DNA of 55,050 nt, taken from assembly GCA_001725155.1 (NCBI GenBank), contig MEFP01000021.1:1-55050 (forward strand), written 5' to 3'. The DNA is from Lysobacteraceae bacterium SCN 69-320 (lineage in GTDB: Bacteria; Pseudomonadota; Gammaproteobacteria; Xanthomonadales; Rhodanobacteraceae). The position numbers and the translations under genes were made by a program. Under the pieces are notes generated by a model that was not told where the DNA came from, searched no databases, and was given only the letters and a program-made list of their open reading frames with translations. Below, one piece after another: positions 54,056-55,050 of this stretch (positions within the stretch are counted from its first letter, which is position 1; each line of letters starts with the position of its first letter).

Positions 54056-54949
54056 TCAGCGAGAGGCCAATTGCAGCGCGAACCGTATTCCCTTGAGCCA
54101 GCGCTGACCAAGCCGTTCCGCCCAGGCGGTCAGATCCTGCACTGAGCCTGCAGCTCGAGCCCAGCCGGAGCGGTAGCCGCGAACGCGCATCGCCCAGCGG
54201 TCCGGTGTTCCGTCGAACGTCGAGAGCAGGGCGGGCGCCTGTTCGGCGATGATGCCGCGCTTGCCTGGGGCAAGAACGCGTCCTGTCCAATCGAGAATCT
54301 GCAGATAGTCGGCTGTACTCAAGGACAAGGCGAATGGCAGCGTGCCGATGACGGGCCGCAGCGATTGGGCCAGGCTTTCCGGCGTCGCGTGCGATGCGGC
54401 GATCCGTTGGTGCACGCTGGTATGCGTGGAAGCGTCCAGGCGTTCGGTCAGGCCGGCACGGACCGGATTGAGGTCGACATAGGCCATGGCCGCGAGCAGT
54501 GCGCGTTCATCGCAGAGCAGCTGGCACTTGTAGCGCCCTTCCCAGAATCGTCCCTTGCAGCCGTCCTCGCGGTTGGCACGGCGCGCGATCGGTTCGGCCA
54601 GACAACGCATGAACCAGGACAGGTCGCCGAGCCGTTGGCGGATGACGCCGAGTCGAGCGGGGTCGGCCAGCAAGCACTTGCGCTTGAATTCGACGGCGTT
54701 TGCCTCAGGATCGGCGGGCGGGAATAGCCCTAGCCAGCGCGCCGCCACCTCGTCGTCGCTCCAGGCCAACGCGGCGGTCGGGTCGATTTGCACGACGACG
54801 TGCAGGTGGTTGCTCATGATGGCGTAGGCGTGAATGGCGATCGCGAAGCACTCGCCGAGTCGGTGAAGCCGTTCCTCGACCCAGGCTTTGCGATGCTCGA
54901 AGGACTGGCCGGTGTAGCGGTCAACACCGCAAAGAAAGGCGCGCCGCAC
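54056..54949 (-). pseudogene. REP-associated tyrosine transposase (RAYT, Y1/HUH), 5' end cut by IS3-family element
   Basis: The visible 297 residues start V-R-R-A-F-L-C-G-V-D-R-Y-T-G-Q-S-F-E-H-R and include the HUH-type metal motif H-L-H-V-V-V-Q, W-F-M-R-C-L-A-E-P-I-A-R-R-A-N-R-E-D-G-C-K-G-R-F-W-E-G-R-Y-K and Y-V-D-L-N-P-V-R, all hallmarks of the Xanthomonad Y1 transposase group that handles REP sequences. Related proteins have about 20-25 more N-terminal residues (the Y-Y-H-C-x-S-R-C part); here the reading frame joins sequence of an IS3 element at 54952. The catalytic core is present but the native start is lost, so it is probably inactive unless GTG 54949 is used. Confidence 0.85.
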
Positions 54950-54951
54950 AC

Positions 54952-55050
54952 TGATCTTGCCCCTGGATTTCGGACACCCGTTTAAGCGGCGTGTGCTCGC
55001 TCGAACTGCTCTGGGCTGAGGTAGCCGAGCGTCGAGTGAAGGCGGTTTCG
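54952..55050 (-). mobile_element. IS3-family insertion sequence, one end (partial)
   Basis: The element starts with TGATCTTGCCCC at 54952, consistent with the 5'-TG terminal dinucleotide of IS3-family ends, and it continues beyond the window. Its inner part contains ATTTCGGACACCCG and the end of an orfB. It interrupts the RAYT gene just upstream of V-R-R-A-F-L-C. Confidence 0.8.
54982..55050 (-). CDS. IS3-family OrfB transposase, C-terminal 22 residues (partial)
   Basis: Read on the minus strand from the window edge, the codons give R-N-R-L-H-S-T-L-G-Y-L-S-P-E-Q-F-E-R-A-H-A-A then TAA. The N-R-L-H-S-T-L-G-Y-L-S-P-E-Q-F-E block is a signature of the C-terminus of DDE integrase-type OrfB in the IS3 family. 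The gene begins outside the window, so the completeness and activity of the element cannot be judged. Confidence 0.9.
   Translation of the reverse strand, partial: RNRLHSTLGYLSPEQFERAHAA

Overview
The window looks like a chromosomal segment of a GC-rich gammaproteobacterium, most likely of the Lysobacterales (Xanthomonadales), perhaps near Dokdonella, Tahibacter or Rudaea. This is inferred from composition, the IPTL-CTERM-like protein, the Xanthomonad-type RAYT transposase with GTAG-type REP hairpins, and the abundance of very large DUF11, Calx-beta and Kelch secreted proteins. No rRNA, tRNA, CRISPR array or replication origin was recognised.

Layout. 1-10 kb: 3' end of a DUF11/IPTL-CTERM surface protein, a PAS-kinase-receiver-kinase hybrid sensor, a secreted FG-GAP/VCBS-type protein, then small housekeeping-like genes (NTF2-like, zinc ribbon, VOC/PhnB-like, methyltransferase). 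10-22 kb: a 1957-residue ExeM-like extracellular nuclease with five Calx-beta and four DUF11 repeats, a repeat-filled gap, a 2OG-Fe(II) oxygenase, a YegD-like Hsp70, and a six-haem cytochrome c. 22-35 kb: an 1810-residue protein with 21 Kelch repeats, then two inverted copies of a two-gene cassette (small secreted protein plus collagen-like, glycine-rich protein) flanking a DUF5694-like protein and a small orphan protein. 34.5-42 kb: a ferredoxin-reductase-truncated globin-zinc fusion, a LytS/LytTR two-component pair, three NTF2/SnoaL-like genes (one frameshifted), a DUF4124-like protein, a decayed RAYT transposase and REP hairpins. 42-50 kb: a 40-bp tandem array, a beta-propeller/dihaem cytochrome/dockerin-like protein, a BaeSR-like system facing a Spy/CpxP-like periplasmic protein, and a secreted beta-propeller protein fused in frame to a truncated lipoprotein. 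50-55 kb: a beta-helix protein, a small secreted protein, a RAYT transposase cut by an IS3-family element, and the end of that IS.

Common thread. Most of the large genes encode exported proteins. Seven of them, of unrelated fold, end in one short tail resembling D-x-(L/I/V)-F-x-x-(G/A/T)-(F/Y/L)-(E/Q/D); two others end in L-Q-S-F-x-(V/I)-D. These tails look like C-terminal processing, sorting or secretion signals and, with the duplicated small-protein/collagen-like cassette, are the best candidates here for an undescribed system. In both cassettes the codons for the G-F-Q-G tail also supply the Shine-Dalgarno sequence of the following gene.

A second thread is a dispersed GGACACCC-containing repeat found at six or more places, near the RAYT remnants, the IS end and otherwise empty intergenic regions.
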